This document shows positions 10,901-22,734 of a stretch of DNA of 64,000 nucleotides, piece after piece. A program made the translations under genes and the position numbers. The stretch lies in NCBI GenBank assembly GCA_036924285.1, contig JAYKYS010000007.1, forward strand, positions 6,386,001-6,450,000, given 5' to 3'. This stretch comes from Asterella californica. Lineage: Eukaryota; Streptophyta; Marchantiopsida; Marchantiales; Aytoniaceae. The notes beneath the pieces were generated by a model that searched no databases, was not told where the DNA came from, and saw only the letters and a program-made list of their open reading frames with translations. Each line of letters begins with the position of its first letter. The first letter of the stretch is position 1.

Positions 10901-13900
10901 GCTGAGACTGTTAGTTGGTCCAGGAAAGTGACAGGTTTTAGATTCCCATGGGAGTCTGTTCTGTATTCTGTCTGTGCTTTTGTTCTTTCCTTTCAAGACC
11001 TGTCGAAGCCATGCTCTGTATTTGACTTTCCTCGGGAACTCGGGAAGAATTCGACTTTGAAAAGGTGTTTATGGTATATGTCTAGGTTGCCTTGATACAA
11101 GTTTATAGTACATATTAGCATGAGATGCCGTTTTACGTACTTCACTGAACAAATGTGTAGCATCTCTTTCCTACTATAAACAAGGTGATGTGCATGCAAG
11201 GGCAATGCGTGAGCTAGGATTTAATTGTTGATTTAAAAGAAGTGGAGAAATGGAAAGGAGTATTGTATTTGAGGATAGGGAGAAGATATATGAATTTCAC
11301 CTGAAAGAGGGAAATTCTTCTTACTTCAGCTGGTATTCTTTACGTCAGATTCCACACTTCCACACTTCCTCAGCAAAATATTCTGGGATATATAGGGTAT
11401 ATAAATGATCCATACTCCATGACGAAAATGGATACATTATAGCATGTACAACTCAATATGAGAACTTAAAAAGAAATACAATAAATAAAAAGAAATAAAG
11501 AGAATAAAAGATTTCGATATCTATTCAAGAATTAGGGTGAAAAGTTCCTCCGGGTTTGCCCCTTCCTTTCTTTCGGAAATCGTCAGAGACCTATGCAAAT
11601 GCATGGTATAACTAACGCTGTGAACTGAACCAAAGGGTAACCAACCCAAAAGGGTACAGTAGAGGTTAGGTGGCACGTAAAAATCGGGTGCTAGTGTTGA
11701 TAATGTTGTGAAAAAGGTGGTTACTAGGTCACGAGGTTTAGTTTGGGTGGGGGTTAGGGATTAGGGTAAAGGAACGGCCCTCTCTCGTCTTCTAAACACG
11801 TATGGTCATGATCATGAAGTTGGGGGAGTGAACGGGGAGATAGATGCTCGCATCATCAGATCTAGAGACATCCATCAATAGAAAGAAAGCAGAAGCTGTT
11901 TCCGCCTGTGGGCTTGTTTGCTTTAAAGGCCGTAGTGCGATTTGATCGCTTGTTACGGTTCAGGGAGACGGAGAGGATACAAGAAAGTTGCTATGACAGC
12001 TTGCGGCTTAATTTCTCTGTTTCCCGCTACGATCTTATGGGAGGGAAGAGAACTGGACTTTGCCTTTGTGTAGAGCATTTGCTTGGCTACAGTAGCGTAC
12101 GAGGTGAAGGCATTATAGATAGTGGCTAAAGGAGGAGGTGGGAAAGAATAATAGTGGACGGAGAGGTAAGGAGACGACGACGGAGGTACCAATTCTTCTG
12201 GGTGCTTGTGGGTGTGATGAGAGTGTGGAAGATGGTCAGATCATGGGTGCGGGAGGCGAATTAGAGTGTACAAGTACTAGCGTACTAAGTGTATCAGATG
12301 CACTTCAACCAGACTATTTGCGATGAGGATCGGAGTTCTCATCTTACTATTATTGTAGGGAGGAAACAAAGTAGTAGACTAGTAGACGGACGGGACTTCT
12401 AGGCTGGACTCGGGGAGAGGTTAGCAGCGGTCGGCTCGCGAGAGAGCAGCAAAATGTTTTGTAAAGAAAAGCAGCTGCTGTAAGGATTTGTTAGGAGGGA
12501 GGGAGGATGGATGGGACCTTAGGGGTGTGGTAGAGATGGTATGAACGTTCGTTTATGTATAGCATAGCTGGCGGACGGGAGGGAAAAGTGTGCATGTAGC
12601 AAATGTGGATATGTACACGAGATACACCGAGTAGCGAGACATTCGAAACGGAGCCATGATTTTGTTTACGCGGCAGAAGTGAATCTTCGTTTAAGAAGTA
12701 CTAGGACATAAGAAGGAAAGGAAGGAAGCAGGTGGAAGATAGACGTGGGATTCGTTACTGACGGCCACTGGGACGTTCCCGCTGCAGGTAAGTCTTGTAA
12801 ACTAATTAGTACTTAACCTACTCCTGGGGTTCCGGGAACTACTTCTAGTCAAAGACAGACAGATAGACGAGAAACATATCTGTTCTGGGATCAGATTGGG
12901 AGCTGTTCGCTTACAACGGATGATCTGCTGCATCTGCCCGTCACTCGTCTTTCAGCTCTTCCCCTCGCTCAGATCATTTATTCGGTATGTGCTCTACACG
13001 GACTGCATTAGAATCTTTCTTAAACGGACATTTATCACCTTTCGATGCTTCGGTAGTCTGAGGCAGCCTGTCTGTTTGTCTCTCTGAGTTGCCATTGTGA
13101 TAATTACCCTTTGGGCTCGGAACCATCTTCTCGCGGATGCCGTACTTCAACATCGAAGTCCAAATTGGGTACTCTCCGTGTGACTGCTGTTTGATTCTGC
13201 CTCCAATTAGGGTTCGGAACGCGCTTGAATTTTTCTTGACTGCTTTTCAAAACTGTTGCCCATGAGCCAGATTTCTGGTTCTAATTGAGCGTACCCGGAG
13301 TTATATGTCTTAATAGGTAGATTTGTTCAAATTTTTCTTTAGTTTTTGGAATGTGGCAAGCGGTAATGTTTCCTGTGTTTAGACTTCAGACTTTCAGCTT
13401 GCCTTTACAATGTACAATCGTGCATCACATTCTTTTTATGTACTTCGGGGGAATTCCTTAGACTTCAGCTCCAGTGACTCAGTTGATTATCTGTGGATAC
13501 CATCAGCTTTACACTATCTTTGTGAGCTCAAGTCTACTAGTCACACTGTTTGCTACTGACCTCCGTACAGTCAAGTTACATCTAGGTACTTGGACTGCAC
13601 AAGTTGCATCTGAACTTTTCCTTTGTTACATATGAACCAGTTTTCCTGGTTACAGTATCACAACACTTAGCTTCTGATTTATAACTCAGAAGTCTCACTT
13701 GTGGTACATCTTTTCCTTTACAGTCATGACGTATAAGTGTTTTCCGGTGTAAGATCATAAAATTCCAGCTTGTTTTAAGAAAATATGGACGGGCGTGGTC
13801 TAACATCCTGAGGTGTAAATAACTTGCGTCAACCTTAGAATCTGTTCAGAGTCAGTAATATTTTTTATTACTGACTCTGACCTTAGGTTTTGGAGATTTG

Positions 13901-16365
13901 GCGAACAGCTGACAGCAAAAGGTTGGTGATAAACATTTCAGGAGTCAAAACTGAGTTTGAGTTTATTTCTTTTGTCACTTTTGTCCCTTAACTTTTGTCC
14001 CTTAACATGAAGTCCCATAACTGGGACTTCACGTCCCAGTTATCATCCTTCTGGTTAGCAAACGATAAGTTTCCCGCATTACTACCTCTCTACTGTGATT
14101 GTCGGTTCGACCGAAGATCCAGTTCGAGGTTTTAGATCTATGCGGCGTTTCCTCAGAAACCACCGATAGTAATATCATTGTGCATACATCTTCCTTTAAG
14201 TGCGGCCTGACCATTGAAGGCACGTCTTTCCGTAAGCTAAAGTAGTCCACCTAAGTCTGATCAAAGTCCAATTAGAGGTTTGAGATCAATGCTCGGTTTT
14301 TCCAGACACCACGTTTGTAATCTCCTGTGCGTACATCTCCCTTTTAAGTGAATTGGTGCTATAGGAAGCATAGCATCTAGAGGATGCCATATGCCGTAAT
14401 CATACCCACATACCGGATTTAGACGTCAGTCCGGACGTAAGACCTAGAGAGCATACTCTGATGAAGGCCCTTACTCAGATATGAGGATGAATAAGACCTT
14501 TATATCCTACATCTAGAAGGCAAATAGTTCGAAGGATTATTACGTCAATCGAAGTTAAAAGTTCAATGTTACTACCATACGTAATCTAGAGATGGGCGTG
14601 CAGTATGATCTGTCATGTTTTTAGGGTGGCCTACACATAGTTTAGAGCATGAAGTTCAGAGTCATAAAGAGAGTTTCTCTTTGAAGAGTGAATCTGTCTA
14701 GAACTCGTTTCGTAGAGACCTTCATTGGCCAACTTGACCTACATTACTGAACGTCTGCCAGCGTACCACCTAGTAGGGATAAGTTAAACTGCCAGCTTCT
14801 GCCGGATATCATTGTCGTCGGCCTAGTAAAAACTAGAATTAGCATTTCTCTTCTCTTTCTGATAACTGTTTCTCCTGAATTTCATCGAATCTTATGCCTT
14901 CTTCTGAGCTAACGACACTTCAATTAGTGTATTTTAGCACTCTGCTTCTTTTCTTATCCGTCGTTGCTTTTACCTTCACTACTGTATGCAAACACGCCGT
15001 ACCACAAACAGGATTACTTAGAACTTTCGCTTGGTTCTCGTTGCTTGAAAACACTTTACTTTATGCTGTTGCAGATGACTTCATTTGCGTTCCTCCACGC
15101 AAATGAAGCCATCTTTCTGCCAAGTACACTGGTCTACCACTTCACAATGACAGGGTTTCGCCCAGAGATGAACTGAGTAGAAATCCCTGGCTTACATGTA
15201 TTAGGTGAGTTCCTCCCGTTCCACAGCTCCTTTGAATTGACGATTCACCTTCTGACATTAACTGCTTGCACACTGTAAACCTCAGTTTCTCTGAGGCATT
15301 AGAAAGATCATACGCATAGATCAGTTAAAGCATAGATCAGTTTAGTATATGTCGTCTATCCTGGAGGCCCAATCTCTGGTAATGTGCTCTTTACGACAGA
15401 TTCCCATAGTCTCTACCCCGGTTATAGTACCCCTGTTGTAAATAATCGCTAGAAAGATGTTCAACGTGAACGTACGTTCACCCCCAACTACTCTCCTTTT
15501 ACTATCTGCTTATCTGGGTTCAATATGCGGGTTACCTCAAAGTCGGCGTGGGTAGTTCTTGCATTGCGCTCTCACTGAAAGTCTGGTTAAGGTCGTTTCT
15601 TGCTAGAGTTTAACCTTACACCTCCCCGGTCAGCGAATTTCGTGGTTCTCCTTATGCGTTCTGTTATGATAGTGAGTATCGTACAAAAATAAATGAAAGA
15701 TGTCACTTATGAAGCTTTTCTTCACGTGTGTATCAGGACAGTGGAGATTTTAGGAAAAAGAGATTGAATATGGTGCTCAAAACTGTTACCTAACTGCTAT
15801 AGTTACTCGTAATTAACCTAATGTGTGACGGAAAGTCCATAAGTCAAGTTCTCGCTATGATCTGCTAGTGGTCCCTTGCCAGTTGATCATCACGATTCTC
15901 ATCGTAAATACTTTACAGCTGATCAGAGTCCGAAACTTTCAGCGTCTGTTTAGTCCAGCTTCTTCTCCGGAATCACTTTATTATACAGGGAGACACAGAC
16001 GAGGGAGTATTTTGTTCACAGATATGAGTTGACACATTGCTGGCCAAGCATTGTGTCAAGTCAGTAGTTCTACAACCTGCTGACTAGCTTACGGTCCAGT
16101 CCCAGTTTCCTGTTCAGTTAGATGAAGTGTTTTAGTTACTTTGTATGCGCATCGTAACAATCGTTCTGTTTTGCGAATCAGTTGTGGTAAACTAGCGGCG
16201 ATCTTGAAAATTCTTCACGTTCTGTTACGAACCAGTTCCCAGAGAGCAGTGTGCACTGTGATGAGAATGTCGCCCTGATTGCGGTGGTGAACCTTGCAGG
16301 GCAAGGTACACATTCAGTCCAGGCTTGCATATGTACGGCCGGCTTCACTGGGTCAGGAGAGGTAA
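7906..16365. other. Long stretch without a recognisable gene
   Basis: Open frames here are short and resemble no family I know. Noted items: a telomere-like patch (gggttagggattaggg, 11750-11766); a strong splice-donor-like site gctgcag|gtaagt near 12783-12795 that could end a 5' leader exon of the downstream PHD gene; a perfect hairpin at 13847-13879; and short local duplications at about 13975-14045. A purine-rich patch spans about 11850-12750. Confidence 0.4.
13847..13879. repeat. Perfect inverted repeat, 14-base arms, 5-base T loop
   Basis: cagagtcagtaata, five T, then its exact reverse complement tattactgactctg. It lies in non-coding DNA. It could be the remnant of a small inverted-repeat transposon or just a hairpin. 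Confidence 0.85.
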
Positions 16366-19300
16366 AAACTCAGCAGTTTGGTCAGATCCTTTCCAACAAC
16401 ATCAGAAGCTATAGTTAGTGACGATGAGTGCGTGGTTGGAAGTTATGTATGCCCAGAGGTATACCACACCATGATCTTGGGCTGCGAAGGGTTGTGCAAC
16501 TGTCACTGTGGGCTTCAAAGCTTGGAAGTTCCTGTGAGTAGTGACAATAGGTGGGAATGTTCTGCGCACCAGTTTGTCACCGACTCTTGTGAGAAACTTG
16601 GACCTCTTAGATCTAAGGGGTGGTTGCAGTTGGGACCTCTTTTATCGGAGACGACAGGGACGGTTTCAGCTGATGTGCGCGCCAACAGTCCCGGGGATAA
16701 AGAGGAAGTAAGTAGCGACAGCAAGAAATCGCGGATAGATTCTGAGGAGATAGTCCTTCATCTAGTTTTGCCCTACTCTCCTTGCAAGGACCAGGCAGAG
16801 CTTGGATTTTACAAAGCTCAAAGGAAACCTGTCAGAGTTTGTACCAGTTGCTCCTTAGAAGTAGATATTTCGCCTCAGATATCCTTCATCGGTGATGGGT
16901 TTGAGCTCAACGGAATGGTGAGTCATGATTTGTTGTGTCAACAAAACTTGGCACACGCGGATGCTGATGTCTTTGTTGAGCTACCCGTTGCTAATGAGAA
17001 CTTTGATGGAGGCCTAGATGCTGTCTCAGAAAGTGCGTCGGAGGTGCAAGAAATGGTGGAATCAGCATCAGGAGTAAAAATGCTGAAGCCATCAGTTAAA
17101 GATGGATTAGGTCATATGTTAGTTACGGGAGAAAAGGAAGACAAAGAGAGTTTGGATGGACAAGAACAGCAAAAGAACTTGCCTGAGCAACCTCAGGTCC
17201 TCAGTCGAGGGGACCTCTCCGGAACAGTCGAAGATTCGGATGTGAAGATGCCCTCAAATTTGGGAACACACGGTTTGAGATCCCTGATTGACAATGATAC
17301 TGTTCAAAAGTTCAAAAGGCGACGATTAACTACACCTGTGGATGTCTCTCTAGTCAAAGACATGAAATTACCATTAGAGAATAAATCACTAATGGATGCC
17401 GTGGGTGAGTCTAACGGACAATCTCAGTCGAAAAGAAGTGGTTGTCGTGAAGTTCCATGTGGACCTCGTGAGACGAATGAAGCTGTGGTAGTCGCCGAGA
17501 ACCGAGACCAGAAATCTGTATTAGATGGTGACAAAGCCAAAGACTTGTTAAAGTCAGGAGATTGTACCCCAAAGAATCAGATAGGGGAAACTTTGAGGAA
17601 GACGGCTGATTCCTACCATCGTAGTGATTCTTCGAGCGCTTGGGGATCACGTGCGCTGTCAGTAGACCCGGACACAGTGGACCAGTGCATATCTTCTCCG
17701 CCCAAACCCTTGGAGGTTCAGCCTGAGGCTCATGGACCCAGAAGAAGAGAGTGGCTAGCTCAGCATCATGGGGACAAGGTGGAAGAGACCATCACATATA
17801 ATGCGCATAGTGTAGGTTTTGCAGGCTTTGTTGGAGGTTTATACAGATATGCCATTGACAATCGCCCTCCAGCACCTCATCCTGGGTCAGTTGGGGATAT
17901 GGCTTCTGTACAGTTTTGCAAGGTCTGTGGAGAGCGTGAAGATGCAAATAGCTCTCTCATTTGTGACGAGTGCGAGCAAGTCTTCCATATGACATGCGTG
18001 AACTCTCGGATGAAAATTGTGCCCCGAGTTGATGAATGGTACTGCCGGCCATGTAAGAAGATGAAGAAGCACAGAGAAGCATGTGGAGAATCAGAGCTTG
18101 GAGCGGAAAATAAGGGTTGGTGGAGAGAGGAAGCGGGAATTGGCAAAGTTGAAAGGGAGCTAATGAAGATGAGCAATGGAAAGAGGACGAAGGTGCGCAT
18201 TGGACCCAAGTTTCAGGCGGTGGTTCCCGAGTGGGGTGGCATTGTGGAGGAGGTAGATCTAGACGATACTCTGTAAGTATGCCTCACTCTCGACTGAGCG
18301 CAAATTTACTCCTTCACCTTCTAGTGGAGATATGAATAGAGAGTTTGCAGTAGACCGTGGCGTCTCTTTCAGCTAACTGAGTTCTGCTGTGCAGTGGAGC
18401 ATCCTTGATCCTAGGCTAGTCAAAACTTGGACACGTTGGCTTTTCCCATGTTAGGACAATTCGGACCCAACCAGTTGGTGGACTGTTCTCCTTGCGAAGG
18501 CTGAACCGACTGATGTCAATAGTCGGCAGAGGAGCCATTCTGGTTCAAGTTATTGGAGGAGAGCAGGATCGTTTATTTGGATTTTCTCATCATGATCAGG
18601 GAAGTCACAGTGGAGTAGATGACATGGCTATGTCTCAAGTTTTTGTGCTGACGTAAGTTCTTGTACATCTCAGTGCAGAAGCTTCCCACGTTTTTGGACA
18701 GGAAGTTGCCTTGACTGCTCAAGAAAAGCAGCGCGAACAGGAGATCGCAGAATATAATCTTGCCCATGTAAGAATTAGTCTTTGTACCCTCGAAGCCGTA
18801 TTATGCTATAGCTGTAAGTCGCTAACAACAGGTTGATGTCTTAGTCCATAGTCCATCCACTGAGTGCTGATGAAGTCGTGGAGCTGACAAACAGAATATC
18901 TGGCCAAAAGGATGGCTTCCTGCCACTCAACTGCCGTCGAACAGCAAAGACAACTGGCTTCAGTGTACGGTTGTCCTTTGGGAGGAGGGAGAAATTTGCC
19001 CAGATGGTAGAAAGGCAGAGAAAGATATCATCTGCGGCAAGTTGCGGAGGTATTTGACCGATAGAATCCATACAGCTTTTCGTCACATATTGATCGTTAC
19101 TCACTTCGCGCTCCAAGGGGAGAGACAGAAAGTGATCAAACAATTTAGTCTGTCAGACTCTTGTCTTTGGTAGATGGTTAAACCCGGAATGTTATGTTTC
19201 TGTTTTGCAGAGCCCCATTAGAAGTTAAACATAATGATTCATGGGAGTGTTCTTGTGCGCTTGTGTGGGATCCTCGGCATGCGGACTGTGCCGTTCCTCA

Positions 19301-19879
19301 GGTAAGGTGAAAGTTTTGTTATTGAGAATAGAGAGATTTAGGTCTTCTGGCTAGCGAACGGAGAAAGACCTACGGTACGAATATGCACGTTGTTCAATCG
19401 CCTCTTTTACTTTCAGTGCAAGGAACTGGTTCTGTGTTTCAATGCCGCAGCAGTGGTCTACACTGTGCTCAGTGAACCTTGCGTATATCACCCTTAGCCT
19501 CCGTTGCATTGTCGGTTTCCCGATTGTTCCAAAGTTTTCTTGCATAGTTTCGCTCTAAATGCTTGCTGTCCTAGATGTTATTATCGCCCATATCTTACCA
19601 TATTTTCCATTCTGACGGTAAACTTATCGATTCAATTCATTTAGGTGATAAAGATGCCACTTTTGCTACTCTGTTTTGGTTCGTATGTTACGGGAGGATA
19701 TCAGCTTCAGTCATTCTTGTCGCGCCCTTAAGGAATATGTTGAACAGCATACTTTAATAAGGTCATAGAATAAAGGTAAACTTTTGCACTGGCAGGAGCT
19801 TACGGACGAGGAGATTCAAGAGCGGATAAAACTCAGTGCACAACTTGAGCAAGAAGCGTCCCCGGCGCCGCCGGTGTAA
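16366..19879 (+). CDS. PHD-finger nuclear protein, about six exons, 5' end unresolved
   Basis: A probable chromatin reader. A long exon is open from about 16366 to 18275 and lacks an ATG before 16470, so the true start is probably in an upstream exon (acceptor near ctcagcag, 16369-16376). It contains a basic KRRR patch and, near its end, a C4HC3 PHD finger at about 17914-18050: CKVCG, ICDECEQVFHMTC, WYCRPC. Further exons read by phase: 18455-18652, 18674-18767, 18895-19049, 19211-19301 and 19796-19879 (stop TAA). They give the plant-conserved pieces NWLQC, ICGKLRRAPLEV, WDPRHADCAVPQ and ELTDEEIQERI. The residues of GKLRRAP join exactly across the 19049/19211 junction. Odd point: exons 2 and 3 are separated by only 21 bases. 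Family identity is firm; exon detail is moderate. A homologue of the Arabidopsis At1g77250-type PHD proteins is a guess from memory. Confidence 0.8.
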
Positions 19880-22405
19880 GCCGTATGCTTAGGATGTTTT
19901 TAATTGTCTATTTAGGTAAGAAAACTATAAGATTGTGAATTCCAGTCTTTGCCTCTACTTTTCTTACGAAGTTATGATGTCTTCATTTCTGAGGAATACT
20001 AGCAGCCAATAAGATTGTGAGGCTCTACTTGAGTTGAAGTTGTTGGGTGCTAGCTACCTTATCTTTGATATGTCACCTCTTAATGATGGTCACCTCTCTC
20101 CATACATTCTAATCCTTGCATCCTCCCGTAAGGGTTGGATGCGTAGGATACTTTTACTTTGATAGCGTAGCAATAAAGCGGTATCCCTGCGCAGGCTTGA
20201 TATGTCCCCTAGCTAGGAAAGTTTGTATTCTAGTGTTGTTGCGTGTGACCATTCTTTCCTGTGTTGATGGTGAGGGCTAACTCTAATGGTCAGCTATGAA
20301 GGTAAGCCGATTAACTTTAGGATTATGGGAGTTGAAAAAGATTAGGATGTGAATTATTGCCCAGGTTCTGTCAGTGTGATACAGTTGTTGGATTCCCAAC
20401 AATGGAAGCGGTATACCCAACGCACTGGACTGATGAGGCCCTGCTGATTTGGGAAGGCCTTCGATTTCGACCACCTTGCCTACTTATTTATAGCCTGACC
20501 CTCACTGCTAGGTGCTGACGGAGTCAAAGACGTGGTTGAGGTGCATACCAAGGGAAAGTGTGTATTACCGCCATGATCTGCGCGTAGCTAGGTATTTCAG
20601 TGCACACCTGCTCTTTACCTACAGCTGTGTCAGTGACCCTTATGCAGAAAATGGTCTGTTATTGTAGCTCGAGGTTGTTTACCGGTGCTCGGTTGTTTGC
20701 TACCTTGTTAATAAACACTTTCTAAACAGATTTGCACTTCTCCTTCGACCCCAACCCCATCTGCCATTCTCGACGTATGAATAAACCAAGTTAGAATACA
20801 TGTTCACCACTCGTTGTTACTCACTCTGTACTTGCATGGGTTAAAAACTATTTGTGGGTTACTTAAGTGTGCGGGGGAAGTACTCTTTTCTCCGAAATCT
20901 GCTTTACCCGTGTACCATTATGTATTTCACTAGGTACTCACTGTGTACTTGCATGGGTTCAAAACTAAGTGGGGGTTACCTAAGTGTGCGGGGGAAATTA
21001 CTGTTTTCTCCGAAAACTGCTTTACCCGTATACCATTGTATATTTCACTATGTAACTGCCTCTAACCGTCTTCATGGTTGAGAATATGGTGTCGCGAATG
21101 CTGTTCGATTATTCGCGGTTGCTTCATGATTGTTTCTCCAGACGATGGATATTATTTTCTGTATGGTTATGCGTGTCATTGTCTTGATAACTCGCCTTTC
21201 ATGCACTTCGCTTTTCGGGTTACCGCTCTATATTACAGTTATGGTTGCTCTCTCGCTCAGATCATTAGACATCGCAAATTGTACTAGTCATCTCTCCTGC
21301 ACTTCCCCACCTGGGGGTACCATCTTGGAAATATGCTTTCCCTACCCATTTCTCCTTGGCTCGACCTCGTTATCTACTGCATATAAGATTTAGTACGTGT
21401 AATCTAGCTTGTCCTTCTACATCAGGGCCCTGTTCTTTTGGAATGGGTTGTTGGCTACACTTTACCAACACCCTGCCTTCAGATAATACTTTTCCGCTAA
21501 CTGTACAGTCTTAGCGTAGATTAGGTTTCCTTCATTCTCCTGGCTATGTACTCTCCGGGTTCAGTTTTCGTGAGTTACCTTCAGGTGTATGTGGATGGCT
21601 TTTGCATGAGTGCTGCTATACGCCTAGACCGTTATATAGCCGACGCACCCTTGACCTATCAGTTACTAGAAGCTGGTTGTGGGCAGAGTTGACATAGCAA
21701 TCAACTAACGGTAAAAGTGAGAATAAAGACCAACTGTTAGCAACTTGCGCGCGGAAGTTGTTTTATTAACGTCATTGTTTAACGTTTAGATAAACTTCAG
21801 GAGTAGGGTATAGGGGTGTCAGGGTTTAGGAAAGTCACTAATATAGTAGATAGTTTAAGGTGTAAGGTTTAGTTAGAGTGGTAGGGTTAAAGGTTTTACG
21901 GTAGACGTCCCCAGTTGATGTGGTATCGATCCTAGTATTCTCTCCCTTATAACCTGACGGGAACAGGATAGCAAAACTCAAAATCAGAAGCGCCGATATC
22001 CCGATGCTCTACCATTCTTTCCTTATGTAGGATTAACGACGAACACTGGGTAATTAAGATTAGGGTTACAGGGTTAGAGAGGTTGCGGTAGGATCACGGT
22101 GTGATATTATTCTCCGTGGTTGATTATATGAAGGTGTGAAGCGTGCATGGTGCACAAGTTATTAAACCAGTGTGGGATATTCGTTTCATGGGTAACTCAT
22201 AGATGGTTTGGTGTTCGCAACTTAACCAGACACCTTTTGGTCGGCGATGTTTCCAGACGATTCCAAGGTAAGTTGCCGATGCGTTCTCATCTAAATTTGG
22301 ACATCTCCATTTGTGCAGATGAGAATTGTAGTAGTACAACTCAGGATTACTGCAGGAAGGAGTATGCTGCACTTAAAAGTTAAGAACGGCGCTAGATCTG
22401 ACCTT
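19880..22405. other. Non-coding stretch with tandem pair and telomere-like patches
   Basis: No convincing gene. It holds the ~117-base tandem pair at 20818-21052 and telomere-like motifs (agggtttagg at 21821-21830; tagggttacagggttag at 22061-22077). On the plus strand, 22147-22267 plus 22319-22383 can be joined by a GTAAGT/CAG pair into a small open frame, but I do not recognise it. Confidence 0.4.
20818..21052. repeat. Two-copy tandem repeat, ~117-base unit
   Basis: Units begin at 20818 and 20935 with tactcact(c/g)tgtacttgc and end near tatttcacta. They differ at scattered positions, so the duplication is not recent. Confidence 0.85.
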
Positions 22406-22734
22406 TTAGACCAGATCTTCTGTCTCTCCAACAGGTTTAAATCTTTTCCTGTTTGTTGCAATGGATTGCCGACACCAGTCAGTTGAAGCCCACTCAAGCG
22501 ATGTCAGCTCCTGGACAAAAGATTGTTTCATTTGCCTACCATCCTCAACTTCCCAAGTTACAGATCGTCCCTCCTTGAACACTTCATCATTCCTCAACGT
22601 GTTCTTGCGTTCATCATAGTTCTGAAACTGGTATGACATGTAGTGCTGCTTTATCTGCCCTTCACTTAGCGCTAGGAAAAGAACGCAATGCCTGGGATCG
22701 GGTGCTATATTAGGCTGACGACGTAGAGTTACAG
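22406..22734 (-). CDS. Unassigned coding-like exon(s), minus strand
   Basis: The minus strand is open for about 110 codons from about 22734 to a stop at 22406-22408. Protein features in order: PNIAPDPRHCVLFLALSEGQ, a YMSYQFQNYDERKNT stretch, a charged GRSVTWEVEDGRQ stretch and EWASTDWCRQS. An AG acceptor (cgtcgtcag) sits just before the first segment. A possible upstream exon lies at about 22808-22853 (acceptor ccgcag, donor gcag|gtttc). The mixed, structured composition looks like real coding sequence, but I do not recognise the family. It could be a gene fragment or a transposon-derived exon. Confidence 0.35.
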
